Origin: Tritrichomonas musculus
Lineage: Eukaryota > Parabasalia > Tritrichomonadida > Tritrichomonadidae
NCBI GenBank assembly: GCA_039105265.1
Contig: JAPFFF010000001.1
Location: forward strand, 10,354,001 to 10,418,000
Direction: 5' to 3'
Length of the DNA stretch: 64,000 nucleotides
Part shown: one piece after another, positions 1-8,913 of the stretch
Numbering within the stretch: the first letter of the stretch is position 1
Layout of the letters: each line of letters starts with the position of its first letter
Program-made: the position numbers and the translations under genes
The notes under the pieces: generated by a model
Told to the model about the DNA's origin: nothing
The model's database searches: none
Seen by the model: the letters and a program-made list of their open reading frames with translations, nothing else

Positions 1-93
1 CATTCCTTGAACAATTTTATCAGCAATTTGCTTTATAAAGCCTTCTTGGATTTCTTTATTGATTTCTTCTTCAAAGTTGTCGTTGTTGCTCAT
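1..93 (-). CDS. 5' end of a host gene running off the left edge
   Basis: An open frame starts at the ATG at 93-91 and stays open to the window edge (31 codons, beginning MSNNDNFEEEINKEIQEGF). The residues are hydrophilic and helix-prone, rich in Asn and Glu, and the stretch is more GC-rich than the spacer beyond it. An initiator-like TCATTT lies 8 bases before the ATG, as in other genes here. Too little is visible to name a family. Confidence rests on the initiator, the open frame and the contrast in base composition. Confidence 0.6.
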   Translation of the reverse strand, partial: MSNNDNFEEEINKEIQEGFIKQIADKIVQGM

Positions 94-1666
94 TTTTAAA
101 AAATGAAATGAAGTGTTTTTATAGATTTTTCTGTTTTCTTTGTGGTCGAATAATTCTAGAAATACAAAATTTTGATTTTTTTATTTGATAGATTTTTATT
201 TTTTGTCACATAACTTTTTCAAAATTGAATATTTTTTTTTAAAAAAATGCCTGCCATAAATTTTCATTTTGATAAATTTTTTTTTTTGCAATTGAAATTT
301 TAAAATTTTCTAATATAATTAAAACGAAAAGGAAAATTGCAAATAAAAAAGGCATATTTCAACATAAATATTCATTTAAATGAGCATGAAATAATAATTC
401 ATATCATCTCAATTTACATATTATTAAATATGATTAATAATATCAGATTTGTATGATATAACGATATTTTTTAGATTCATAATGAAAATAATATATGCTA
501 CAATGCTCATTGTCATGACATATTATAATAAATTATAAAAAATGTCAAAGTAAAAAAAACTGCCTTTGAGCATATATATTTTATTTAAAACGTATATATC
601 TTTTTAACTGAATATGTTTAAATATAAATATATATGATTAAATAAAACTTATCAATGATGAATTATATCATGATTTTGTATTTATTTGTTGTATATATAA
701 TTTTTTAATAATAATCATATATAGTAATATTGATAGATGAGTTTCATCAATTTGTAAGAAGATATCAGATTTTTATGTAATTCAAAGAAATTGAAATTTT
801 GGTGATGTCAGAAAAATTTTAATTTAAATTGTGAGTTGATGAGTTCATTGTTTTTTCTCTGATTATCTCCATTTTGCATCTATTATCAAATTAAAAAATG
901 AAAGATCGAAATGCTTTTAGAATAAATTAATTATATCTTTATCATATTTATATAGTTTTTCAATGATTTTTTTGAGTAAAAAAAAAAAAAAAAAGAGAAA
1001 TTGATGATAAATATTTATTTGTACTGGTAATTGAAATTGATTATATGTAAAATATGAAAAAGAACTAATTTTATTTATTCTTTCATTTATCATTGCTGTG
1101 TTAACAAATGTTTTCAAACATAATTACAGCAAATTAAAGATCAAAGAAAATATTCGCGTAAATTCAAAAATTATATAAAATCAAGATTGGAGGAAATATG
1201 CATTAAACGGATCAACCAAATTCCATTCAAAATTCAATAATACAAATTGAGTATCTACAATTATTAAATATATAATTTATTTAGTTGTATATATTTAATG
1301 TTCTTATTAGATATCTAATTATTTTGGTTTAATATTTGTAAATTGAAATTTTTAATTTGGTAAGAGATTGTATATTCAAGTTTTATAAGTGCCGTAAATA
1401 TAATGTTAAAATCAATTGATTTCCATTTTTTTTTTTTTGAAATCACATTCAATTTTGAATTCAGCTTGAATTATTCAAGTAATTTGTGAATTTACAATCA
1501 AAATTTTAAATGGTAGAATTTCACTTTTCATATAGAATTATTTGAATGAAGTTGTGATCATATTAAAGTTGCACGCAATGAGTATTCTAAAAAATAATTG
1601 CTTATTTTTTGAGCAATCTTTAATTTTCGCTTACTTGTATTTTGAGAAATGTATTATCATGGAAAA
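94..1666. other. AT-rich spacer, no gene seen
   Basis: About 1.5 kb of A/T-rich sequence with many homopolymer runs. Beyond the initiator at 101-106 I see no gene, inverted-repeat termini or tandem array. The short minus-strand open frame at 917-1117 is low-complexity and Phe/Lys-rich with no initiator, so it is not called. Confidence 0.6.
101..106 (-). promoter_or_regulatory. Initiator-like TCATTT for the left-edge gene
   Basis: TCATTT on the minus strand, 7-12 bases before the ATG at 93. It matches the trichomonad Inr pattern (TCA, pyrimidine, T/A). Confidence 0.5.
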
Positions 1667-1825
1667 ATGTTAAGCAATAAAAATGAGGGATCTTATGAAA
1701 AGATTGATATGTTTGAAAAATTACTAGGGATTTTGCAAGATCAACTATTGATTGTTAAAAAGTCAAATTTTGATAACTTTGAAAAAATTTTGGTTTCTGA
1801 TACCTCATATAAAAAGTTGGAATAG
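1667..1825 (+). CDS. Possible 52-residue protein
   Basis: A short open frame begins MLSNKNEGSYEKIDMFEKLL and ends at TAG (1823-1825). It could form an amphipathic helix (heptad-like Leu/Ile spacing around IDMFEKLLGILQDQLLIVKK). A TCATGG hexamer lies about 10 bases upstream, which only partly fits the initiator pattern. The local composition is slightly less AT-rich than its surroundings. No family is recognised. It could be a real microprotein, the remnant of a larger gene, or chance. Confidence 0.3.
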   Translation: MLSNKNEGSYEKIDMFEKLLGILQDQLLIVKKSNFDNFEKILVSDTSYKKLE

Positions 1826-2002
1826 GTAAGAAAAAAATAAAATAATAATACTTTGTTAAAAAAAGAAAAAATAATAATGCAAATTTATTTAATAAGATCT
1901 TATACTAATAGTCCAGTCAATTTATTATTTATATTTGCAAATATGCGAGTCAAAATCAACGAGAAAATTATAAATTTATACACAATTTATTTTATAAAAT
2001 AA

Positions 2003-2320
2003 CTAAGTACACATCATTTTCTCAATACATTCCGCAAGATTTCTAATATTTCTTTCTCTAGTATCAAGAGCCGAATTGTATTCAATAAGAAGTTGAGCAC
2101 GAGCAAGACCGACGGTAGTTCCATGTCCTATGTTTGAATTTTCACTGTCTGAGTTAAATTCTTCATTTTCAAGTTCTTTTGCTATTGGATCTTCTGTTTT
2201 TGGTGACGAATTTTGAATTTTTTTAGGATTTGCTTTGTATTTAGGCAACTGTTTTTTCGTTGGAGAAGATATTGGAGAATCTTCTGGAGATGGTCCAAGA
2301 TTAAACCTTGATTTTCTCAT
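2003..2320 (-). CDS. Small Ser-Pro-rich hypothetical protein
   Basis: The 105-residue protein has two parts. Residues 1-70 are disordered, basic then acidic, with repeated Ser-Pro or Ser-Pro-Thr sites (SPEDSPISSPTKK, SSPKTEDP) that would suit proline-directed kinases. Residues 70-105 form a probable helix (GLARAQLLIEYNSALDTRER, then IRNLAECIEKMM). The start at 2320 is supported by TCATTT at 2340-2335, about 15-20 bases upstream. The C-terminal helix suggests a partner-binding subunit, but I recognise no family. Confidence 0.5.
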   Translation of the reverse strand: MRKSRFNLGPSPEDSPISSPTKKQLPKYKANPKKIQNSSPKTEDPIAKELENEEFNSDSENSNIGHGTTVGLARAQLLIEYNSALDTRERNIRNLAECIEKMMCT

Positions 2321-2334
2321 ATAATTATTTATAA

Positions 2335-2340
2335 AAATGA
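2335..2340 (-). promoter_or_regulatory. Initiator-like TCATTT
   Basis: Minus-strand TCATTT 15-20 bases before the ATG at 2320. It fits the trichomonad Inr pattern and supports that start. Confidence 0.45.
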
Positions 2341-3249
2341 TTTATCAAAAAGTTTTTTTTTTTTGGTTTTTTCAATAATTTACCAATTTTTAATTCAAAA
2401 ATGTAAATGAAACTCTTATTATCAGATATTTTTATATTTAATATTTATTCATAATTAAATTATGGAATATATTTTAAATATTGATTTTAATCAAGCTTAT
2501 ATAATTATTAATATAAGATATTATTAATTTTCTTCATCTTTCAGTACTCAAATTTGAATAAAACGTTCTTAAGAAAAGTTATTTATTTTGAAAAATATCT
2601 CATTGTTTTAATCTTCTTATTTATAAATATTTCATTTTATATATTATATATTTCAAATATATTTAAATTAATGGAAATAATTTCTATTATGCAAACAAAC
2701 TGGCTCTTTTCTTTATTTTTTTAACTTTGTAATCTTTTCAATATTTGATTCATTTATTTTCCAAATTAATTCGCAAATATCCATATTTTTACCAATTAAA
2801 TTTGGATTTAATTAAAAAAATATATTTTTTAATGATCATAAAAAATAGCTTTATAATATGTTGTTGATTGATCATAAAAAAATTATTTTGGACAGTTTAC
2901 AAATTTTATTTAAATAAAATTTGAATCGATTAGAAATAAATATTGAAAGTGATTATTCAAAAAATACAATTCAATTTATCCTACTAATGTAACTTTTTGT
3001 TAAATTCGTAACTTTTTAGAAATAAGGTTAAAATTTCATGGTTTTTCTTACATCACCTTTCCTGAATAAAATAAAATAAAAATATTTTTGTTGATAAAAA
3101 AGAAAGATATATTAATTTTTTAATGATAATGAATAAAAATTTCACAAAATTATTCCTTATATCTTGTAAAAATTGAAGAATGAACATAACAATTTGATCT
3201 TTCAAATTTATGAAATTTGGTAAGATTTTGAAACTATATTGAATTTAAT
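2341..3249. other. AT-rich spacer between divergent genes
   Basis: About 0.9 kb of A/T-rich DNA between the minus-strand gene ending its 5' side at 2320 and the plus-strand gene starting at 3265. No ORF, repeat or transposon terminus was recognised. It probably contains the upstream regulatory DNA of both genes. Confidence 0.5.
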
Positions 3250-3264
3250 TCAGAAAAAAAAATA

Positions 3265-6009
3265 ATGATTCCAAACTATCTCACAACAACGCTCAACCGA
3301 CTTCCACAGTTAGCAATTCCACGTTCACAGCAATCTTCGCAAGATCAAAATCAACCGCAAGCCCAACAACCACAATCAGAAAATTTTTTTCCTGTCCAAT
3401 CGTTAATCAACAATAATAGCAACGCAAGCACATCAATGAGCCGAAGTGACACCCCAGATCGAAGTAGTAACCTTATAATTATTGGCCCTGTGCCAGAACC
3501 TAGTTTAAATAATAATAGAGGTCCTGTTAATCCCAATAATAATTTAAATTATCATCAAATGAGCCGAATCCCGAATATTCAATCTTTAACGCCTTATCAA
3601 TTTTTCTCGCCTACTCCGCCTCCGTCTTTATCGCCAACTCCGCCTCCGGCAGCATTAAATCAAGTTAATCCACAAGCACAACTTCCGCAACATCAAAAAA
3701 AGGCAAGATTTAATCGAATTCAGAATTTTAACGCTGTTAATATACGTGGAACTGTTCCTGTAAATACAAATAATAAAAATTACCCACAACCGATTATCCC
3801 AAATGCAATACCTATTATATCTGCTTCATCCAAACCAGTTCCAATTGGAGCACAAGTTTTACCAAACCCTCAATCGCTCAATATGAATATAGGCGTAATC
3901 AATTCGCACAACCCTGCTCTCAATTCAGCTATGCTTCCAACTCAATTTCCACTTCCATCACGTGTTATTCCCTTTGATGGCAATGCAAATAACAATAATA
4001 ATAACAGTAATAAAGCAATGATTATTAATATTAATGGAATACATAACAACCTAAGTAAACCTCTTATGCCTCAATCAATCCCATTAACGGCATCTACTGT
4101 GGTAGATTCAACTGGATCTGGAATTATAAGCAATGTCAATTCAAATTATAATATGAACATTAATCCAATTAACATGAATTTAAATAAAAATATTAATATG
4201 AACTTTCCAATGTCAATTGCATCTCCAACTTCAAACCGCCGACTTCCGGTCCCAGAAATACAAATTCCGCGCGAAACAGAAACAGAAATTCCTTCGCAAA
4301 GTCCTTCTTACTTTAGGGATCCAGAAAGTGGTGATTATGGTATGCATTGTGTTTGTGGAAAGAGTCATACCGATGGTCTTCTTCTCCAATGCGAACATTG
4401 CGAACTTTGGCTTCATGGAATGTGTGTAAACGTTCCACGATCTCCAACAGATCCTTATTTTTGTCCTTTTTGTCTTGGACAACGAATTAAATGCACTTGT
4501 GACTCAAACATGGATTATAGCATTCCACTTATACGATGTAGCAAATGTAAATTCTGGTTTCATAAAGAATGCCAAGAATTATACTTTGGAGTTGTGCCTA
4601 AAACATTTATTTGTACCAAATGCAATGGAGGCGATCGTATCTTTTATGATTTTCCACGAGTTATATTTGATGAAGATTATCCAGATAGGAAAATTTTAAC
4701 AGAAAATGTTCAACATACAAAATTACTTGAAACAATACCAGAGGGAAATCTTAAAAACGAAATTATTAACGATTTGAATTATCCAGAATTAGAATTTAAA
4801 TCAACAATTGAAAAATATTATCAAAAATTCGCTGTTCTTTTATTTGATGGTCCTCATGAGTTTTGGAAAGTTTTTATTAATTCGCTTTGTTCATTACTTA
4901 CATGTGAAAAAGCAGAATTATTAAACGCAATAGACCATCTAACAACAAAGTTTTTGTATACAGATAAATTAATACCTATGACAAATGTTAAATTTAGTCA
5001 TTCTGATTCAATAACGGAACAACTTGAGCAAAAAAATATGACAAGATTCGAAAAGCCGCCAGATGACATTGAAATTTATATTGATGAAAAAGATGGAAAA
5101 GTCAAAACCCCTGTTTCGATAGATGATGGAAGCTTCATTATTGATCTTCCAGGTTTTATCATGAGAACAGATGACGTTAATGCTGATAAAGGAATACCAA
5201 AGTCTTGTCTTGTTGTCGCCAATTCAGAAATAGTTGTTGATCTTAATGGAACTCCTTTGTGTAAATATGCAACTTCAATTCGTCGTTCTTTTCATTTCAA
5301 CGCAATAGCAAAATTAATAAGAGTGAAAGGTGAAGCGATAGCCGCACTTTTTGCAACAAGAATGAAAGGCCCTTTATCTGAAGAAAAAAATCGAAGAGGG
5401 CCTGCTATTCCTGAAGGTGGTGAGATTATTTTACCTTTTGATGGTGAAATACCTTACAACGTGCAAAAAATTGAATGGAAAGAGAAAAAAGCTCGATACA
5501 ATGCCAATAATGTGAATGGAAGAAATAATCAAAATTATAATAGTTTGCCAGCAAATAATATTAGTTTTTCTGTAATGAGCACGACAACTGACCAGCAGCA
5601 AGATATTAATAATTCTAGTAATGAAAATCAAGGCCAAGGTTATATTGATGAATCTTTGCAAAATAAAAATGATGATGATTATGATGATAATGATCAACAA
5701 TTAAATGACCAGGAAGGTAATGAGAAAAGTTATGGCTGGCAAAAGCCAAAGAAAGAAAGAAAAAGAGATAGAAGAAAAAGAAAGCAAAAGGGAAGAGCAA
5801 GTCAAAAAAATAAAAGCACATATTCTAGCAATAATGGGAAAGATAAATCAAATAATAACATTAATTCTGATGAAATGTCGTTATCACTTCTTTCATCATT
5901 CATGTCTGATGTTGTTCCCCCAATGCCATTTATCCTCCTTCCGGATCAAAATGCTGTAGATAAGTATAAAATGCTTCAAATGGTGAAGTCTCATTCTAGG
6001 CATACTTAA
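3265..6009 (+). CDS. Tandem PHD-finger protein with a degenerate SET-like domain (Set3/MLL5-like)
   Basis: The protein has 914 residues. Residues 1-350 are low-complexity (Asn, Pro, Gln). Residues about 358-405 form a PHD finger (CVCGKSHTDGLLLQCEHCEL, then WLH and CPFC) and about 408-455 a second one (CTCD, CSKC, WFHKEC, CTKC). Residues about 600-728 follow the layout of a SET domain: a strand with VDLNG, then SIRRSFHFNAIAKL where active SET enzymes carry an Arg-Phe-x-Asn-His-Ser-Cys-x-Pro-Asn core, then IPEGGEIILPFD like the SET end. The Asn-His-Ser-Cys motif is not conserved, so methyltransferase activity is unlikely. Set3, UpSET and MLL5 are known PHD-SET proteins thought to act as chromatin readers and scaffolds. 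The tail is acidic and then strongly Lys/Arg-rich (about 827-852), a likely nuclear signal. The start at 3265 follows an initiator-like TCAGAA (3250-3255). PHD calls are firm; the SET call is an inference by eye. Confidence 0.75.
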   Translation: MIPNYLTTTLNRLPQLAIPRSQQSSQDQNQPQAQQPQSENFFPVQSLINNNSNASTSMSRSDTPDRSSNLIIIGPVPEPSLNNNRGPVNPNNNLNYHQMSRIPNIQSLTPYQFFSPTPPPSLSPTPPPAALNQVNPQAQLPQHQKKARFNRIQNFNAVNIRGTVPVNTNNKNYPQPIIPNAIPIISASSKPVPIGAQVLPNPQSLNMNIGVINSHNPALNSAMLPTQFPLPSRVIPFDGNANNNNNNSNKAMIININGIHNNLSKPLMPQSIPLTASTVVDSTGSGIISNVNSNYNMNINPINMNLNKNINMNFPMSIASPTSNRRLPVPEIQIPRETETEIPSQSPSYFRDPESGDYGMHCVCGKSHTDGLLLQCEHCELWLHGMCVNVPRSPTDPYFCPFCLGQRIKCTCDSNMDYSIPLIRCSKCKFWFHKECQELYFGVVPKTFICTKCNGGDRIFYDFPRVIFDEDYPDRKILTENVQHTKLLETIPEGNLKNEIINDLNYPELEFKSTIEKYYQKFAVLLFDGPHEFWKVFINSLCSLLTCEKAELLNAIDHLTTKFLYTDKLIPMTNVKFSHSDSITEQLEQKNMTRFEKPPDDIEIYIDEKDGKVKTPVSIDDGSFIIDLPGFIMRTDDVNADKGIPKSCLVVANSEIVVDLNGTPLCKYATSIRRSFHFNAIAKLIRVKGEAIAALFATRMKGPLSEEKNRRGPAIPEGGEIILPFDGEIPYNVQKIEWKEKKARYNANNVNGRNNQNYNSLPANNISFSVMSTTTDQQQDINNSSNENQGQGYIDESLQNKNDDDYDDNDQQLNDQEGNEKSYGWQKPKKERKRDRRKRKQKGRASQKNKSTYSSNNGKDKSNNNINSDEMSLSLLSSFMSDVVPPMPFILLPDQNAVDKYKMLQMVKSHSRHT

Positions 6010-6198
6010 TTATATTTTATTTTATATTTTATATTTTCGGAAAATGTAAATATTTTGTTTTGAATAAATTAAATGTTAATAAATACTATACATATATTAA
6101 TATTAATTTTTAAGATATATCATATATTTATTTTAAGTTCAAATTGAATGAAAGGTGAAAAAATTAAATACTTTAAGTCAATTTTGAAATTATAAAAA

Positions 6199-8634
6199 AT
6201 GAGTGGAGAAGTAATTATGATGTCGATAAATGAAGGATTCTTTTTTTGGCGAGCTTTCAAAATAAGTGAAAATTGTACAATAAAGTATGAACAGCTTTAT
6301 TCTATCTTTGCTAAAGAATTAGAGCAATGGGCAAAGAAAAATAATAAAATATCATTTTTAAATTTTACTCATATTTACCAACGAAATGCAAGTTTATATA
6401 TATATTCAGATACAGATGTTAATCAAAAGAAGGCTGTTACAAATATTGCAGAAGAAGTTACTTTAAATTCTGAAATTCTAGTCAGATTTAATACAGCGTG
6501 TTTTAATAATTATAAGCCAAATTTTTCATTTCTGCAAACAAAAAAGCGTATGTTTCCAACTTTAAGTAAAAGCGAAGCTAATGAAGCTATCATAAAAGGT
6601 GACCGTGTCGCTAATACTTCAGCAAAAACAGCTTTGAAGTTTTACAAATGTGCACTCAAATATTCAGTATTCAAATATGCAAAAGCATTATACAAACAAA
6701 AAAAGTGGCGGCAGTTTTCCCCATTAATTGATCTTCTAAAAGAAGAAAATCCACAGAATGCAGAAGTTAGCCTAATGATTGCGAAATTTTATGAATTCTA
6801 TGATGATAATGTACGATCCATTCAAGCATATAAAGAAGCGCTTATTTTTTCTGATTCTCCTTCATTATTAATTGAATGTTCAAAATTGTATATGAACACA
6901 GATAAATATCTGAGCTCATTATTACTAAACCGTTCAATTAATTGTGATTCAACAAATCCAAATGTAATTATTCGTTCAATGATTGAACTTATCAATAATA
7001 AAAAATATGACGATGTGTTTAGCATTGCATTTCGAACCCAAAAGTCAATCAAATTTTTAGCTAAGTCATTTAAAAAAAATGATGAACTATCAAAAAATTT
7101 TATCAATTTTTTCAAAAATTTAGATATCTCATCTAATTCGCTTCTAAGTGAAGGTCTATCATTGATATCAATTTTATATAAAAATGGTGCTGTTTTTGAG
7201 AGCTTATATATATGCCAAACGATTTTTGAGCATAATTTCTTTTTAAAAAATAATGAAAAAGATAAACCTCAGGCCACATCTAAAAATGCAACTTATGAAG
7301 AAACTATATCAAAAGGAAATCAAATGAATATGACTGATATTAATGGATTAGGAGTGAGCCATCAACCTAAAGACCCTTCGAAAAAAAATCAAAGTCAGGA
7401 TTGTTCATCGTTTTTTGTTGATCCTTTTATTGCTAGAATGTACTTCGCAATTCTCATCAATGAAGGCCTCTATAAGCGTTTTGTTGAAACATCAGTTAAT
7501 TTCATTTCAAAATTATACATTGCTAATGACACTGATGCATTCGAATTTTTTAGACTACATGGATTTTTTGAAGAATATTTGAGAATTGTTTCTTGTAAGC
7601 AAAATACTGCCTCAGCAAATCAAGCATTAGCAAATCAACCTGGACAAGTTAATTCAAAGATGAATAAATTAAATCAAGCTATCGTAAATCAAAGTGCAAT
7701 AAGCCAAAATATTGTTGATACAAATATTAATATTAATTTTGATATTCATAATATAACAAGTAGACAATTAGCTATTCTTGATTGTGTTTGTGCTATGTCT
7801 ATATTTTTATTTCTAATTGGTACATGCAATGAAATCAGCTCTTTTTCTAGCATCAATTCAGCAGTTGTAAAAACTAAAAGAGATTTGCCTTTCTGGCAAA
7901 TACGATTCATGTATTTGGTTTTACATCCTATTTTAGATTCTCTTCCTAGTATAGACTTATCTCAACCAACTTTGATGTTAATTGGAGACGAAACTTCATT
8001 GATGACTTCTTATCAAAGCATGACTGTTGCTCAATCGCCTAATTATGATAATTTGGACCAAACGGATGATATAAATACTAGTCCTAAATCTAAACGTGGT
8101 CATAAAGATAAAAAATCATCCCAAAAGGAAATTTATTTATTAGTACCAAATATAATTATGGATTTGTCTATATGGAAACTCAGAAAAGGACATAAATGTG
8201 GTCAAAAGAGTTCTTTTTGGTCGAGAATTTTATCATTTGATGAAACTCGGCTTATAGTGCTTGAACTTGGAAACATTGATTGTGAATTTGAAATACCAAT
8301 GTTGATAAAAAAAAACAGATACTCCTCGGTTGGTAAAACAATAGAAGCTATACTAAATATATATTTTGAGGTTATTGAAAAAATAAAAACAAAATTGCCC
8401 AATGTGAATGTTGTAATTCATCCAGTCATTCCAACAAGCTCTTTAAGCTCGCCGATAGTTTTTGAATTTAACAAAAGATTAAAAATCAAATGTTACGATA
8501 GACAAATTCAATTCATAGACCTATTTTCTTCTAATGGACCATTAGATGTGTTTATTTCAGAGAAATCTTTTGTTAAGTACCTGGCATGTTTGCGAAAAGG
8601 TTTGTTGCTACATGATTTTTCATTTGATTATTAA
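6199..8634 (+). CDS. TPR-like protein with C-terminal SGNH-hydrolase-like domain
   Basis: The protein has 811 residues and no membrane segment or signal peptide. Residues about 130-335 are helical repeats typical of tetratricopeptide arrays (KALYKQKKWRQFSPLIDLLK, then ENPQNAEVSLMIAKFYEFY). Residues about 585-800 resemble an SGNH/GDSL fold: LMLIGDETS at about 592 for block I, LELGNIDCEFEIP at about 688, matching the Gly-x-Ile-Asp-Cys block of TPR-linked SGNH-like proteins, and a late VVIHPVIPTSS strand. The block I Ser is replaced by Glu (GDE, not GDS), so hydrolase activity is doubtful. The central region 370-550 is low-complexity and Asn/Gln-rich. A TCAATTTTG lies about 20 bases upstream of the start, a weak initiator. 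It runs in the same direction as the PHD gene, 189 bases after it, and converges on the SPAG17-like gene. Confidence 0.6.
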   Translation: MSGEVIMMSINEGFFFWRAFKISENCTIKYEQLYSIFAKELEQWAKKNNKISFLNFTHIYQRNASLYIYSDTDVNQKKAVTNIAEEVTLNSEILVRFNTACFNNYKPNFSFLQTKKRMFPTLSKSEANEAIIKGDRVANTSAKTALKFYKCALKYSVFKYAKALYKQKKWRQFSPLIDLLKEENPQNAEVSLMIAKFYEFYDDNVRSIQAYKEALIFSDSPSLLIECSKLYMNTDKYLSSLLLNRSINCDSTNPNVIIRSMIELINNKKYDDVFSIAFRTQKSIKFLAKSFKKNDELSKNFINFFKNLDISSNSLLSEGLSLISILYKNGAVFESLYICQTIFEHNFFLKNNEKDKPQATSKNATYEETISKGNQMNMTDINGLGVSHQPKDPSKKNQSQDCSSFFVDPFIARMYFAILINEGLYKRFVETSVNFISKLYIANDTDAFEFFRLHGFFEEYLRIVSCKQNTASANQALANQPGQVNSKMNKLNQAIVNQSAISQNIVDTNININFDIHNITSRQLAILDCVCAMSIFLFLIGTCNEISSFSSINSAVVKTKRDLPFWQIRFMYLVLHPILDSLPSIDLSQPTLMLIGDETSLMTSYQSMTVAQSPNYDNLDQTDDINTSPKSKRGHKDKKSSQKEIYLLVPNIIMDLSIWKLRKGHKCGQKSSFWSRILSFDETRLIVLELGNIDCEFEIPMLIKKNRYSSVGKTIEAILNIYFEVIEKIKTKLPNVNVVIHPVIPTSSLSSPIVFEFNKRLKIKCYDRQIQFIDLFSSNGPLDVFISEKSFVKYLACLRKGLLLHDFSFDY

Positions 8635-8767
8635 TATTTATTATTGTTTGTTTGTTTGTTTTATAATAAATATTTATTTTACTTTATTAAAATTATCTTT
8701 TGGATATTGAAAGTAGTTAAGTTATTATTCGGTGAAATCATAACAATAAATGTAATCAAACTTACTT

Positions 8768-8789
8768 TCATATACTTCGAAGTATATGA
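8768..8789. repeat. Perfect 22-bp palindrome between convergent genes
   Basis: A perfect dyad with centre TTCGAA and arms TCATATAC/GTATATGA lies between the 3' ends of two convergent genes (8634 and 8914). It could form an RNA hairpin in either transcript and may mark 3' processing. The role is inferred from position only. Confidence 0.4.
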
Positions 8790-8913
8790 ATTTCTACTTT
8801 TTATTTAAAAAAAAATTAAATAAGTGTTATATTCAAAGATAAAAGATATTTAACAAAAATAAATAATATGAAATATAACTAATATATATACCGCATAGCT
8901 TTTTCTTATAACT

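Noticed and set aside
917-1117. 66-codon minus-strand ORF
   Set aside because: Phe/Lys-rich translation of A/T runs without initiator or family similarity.
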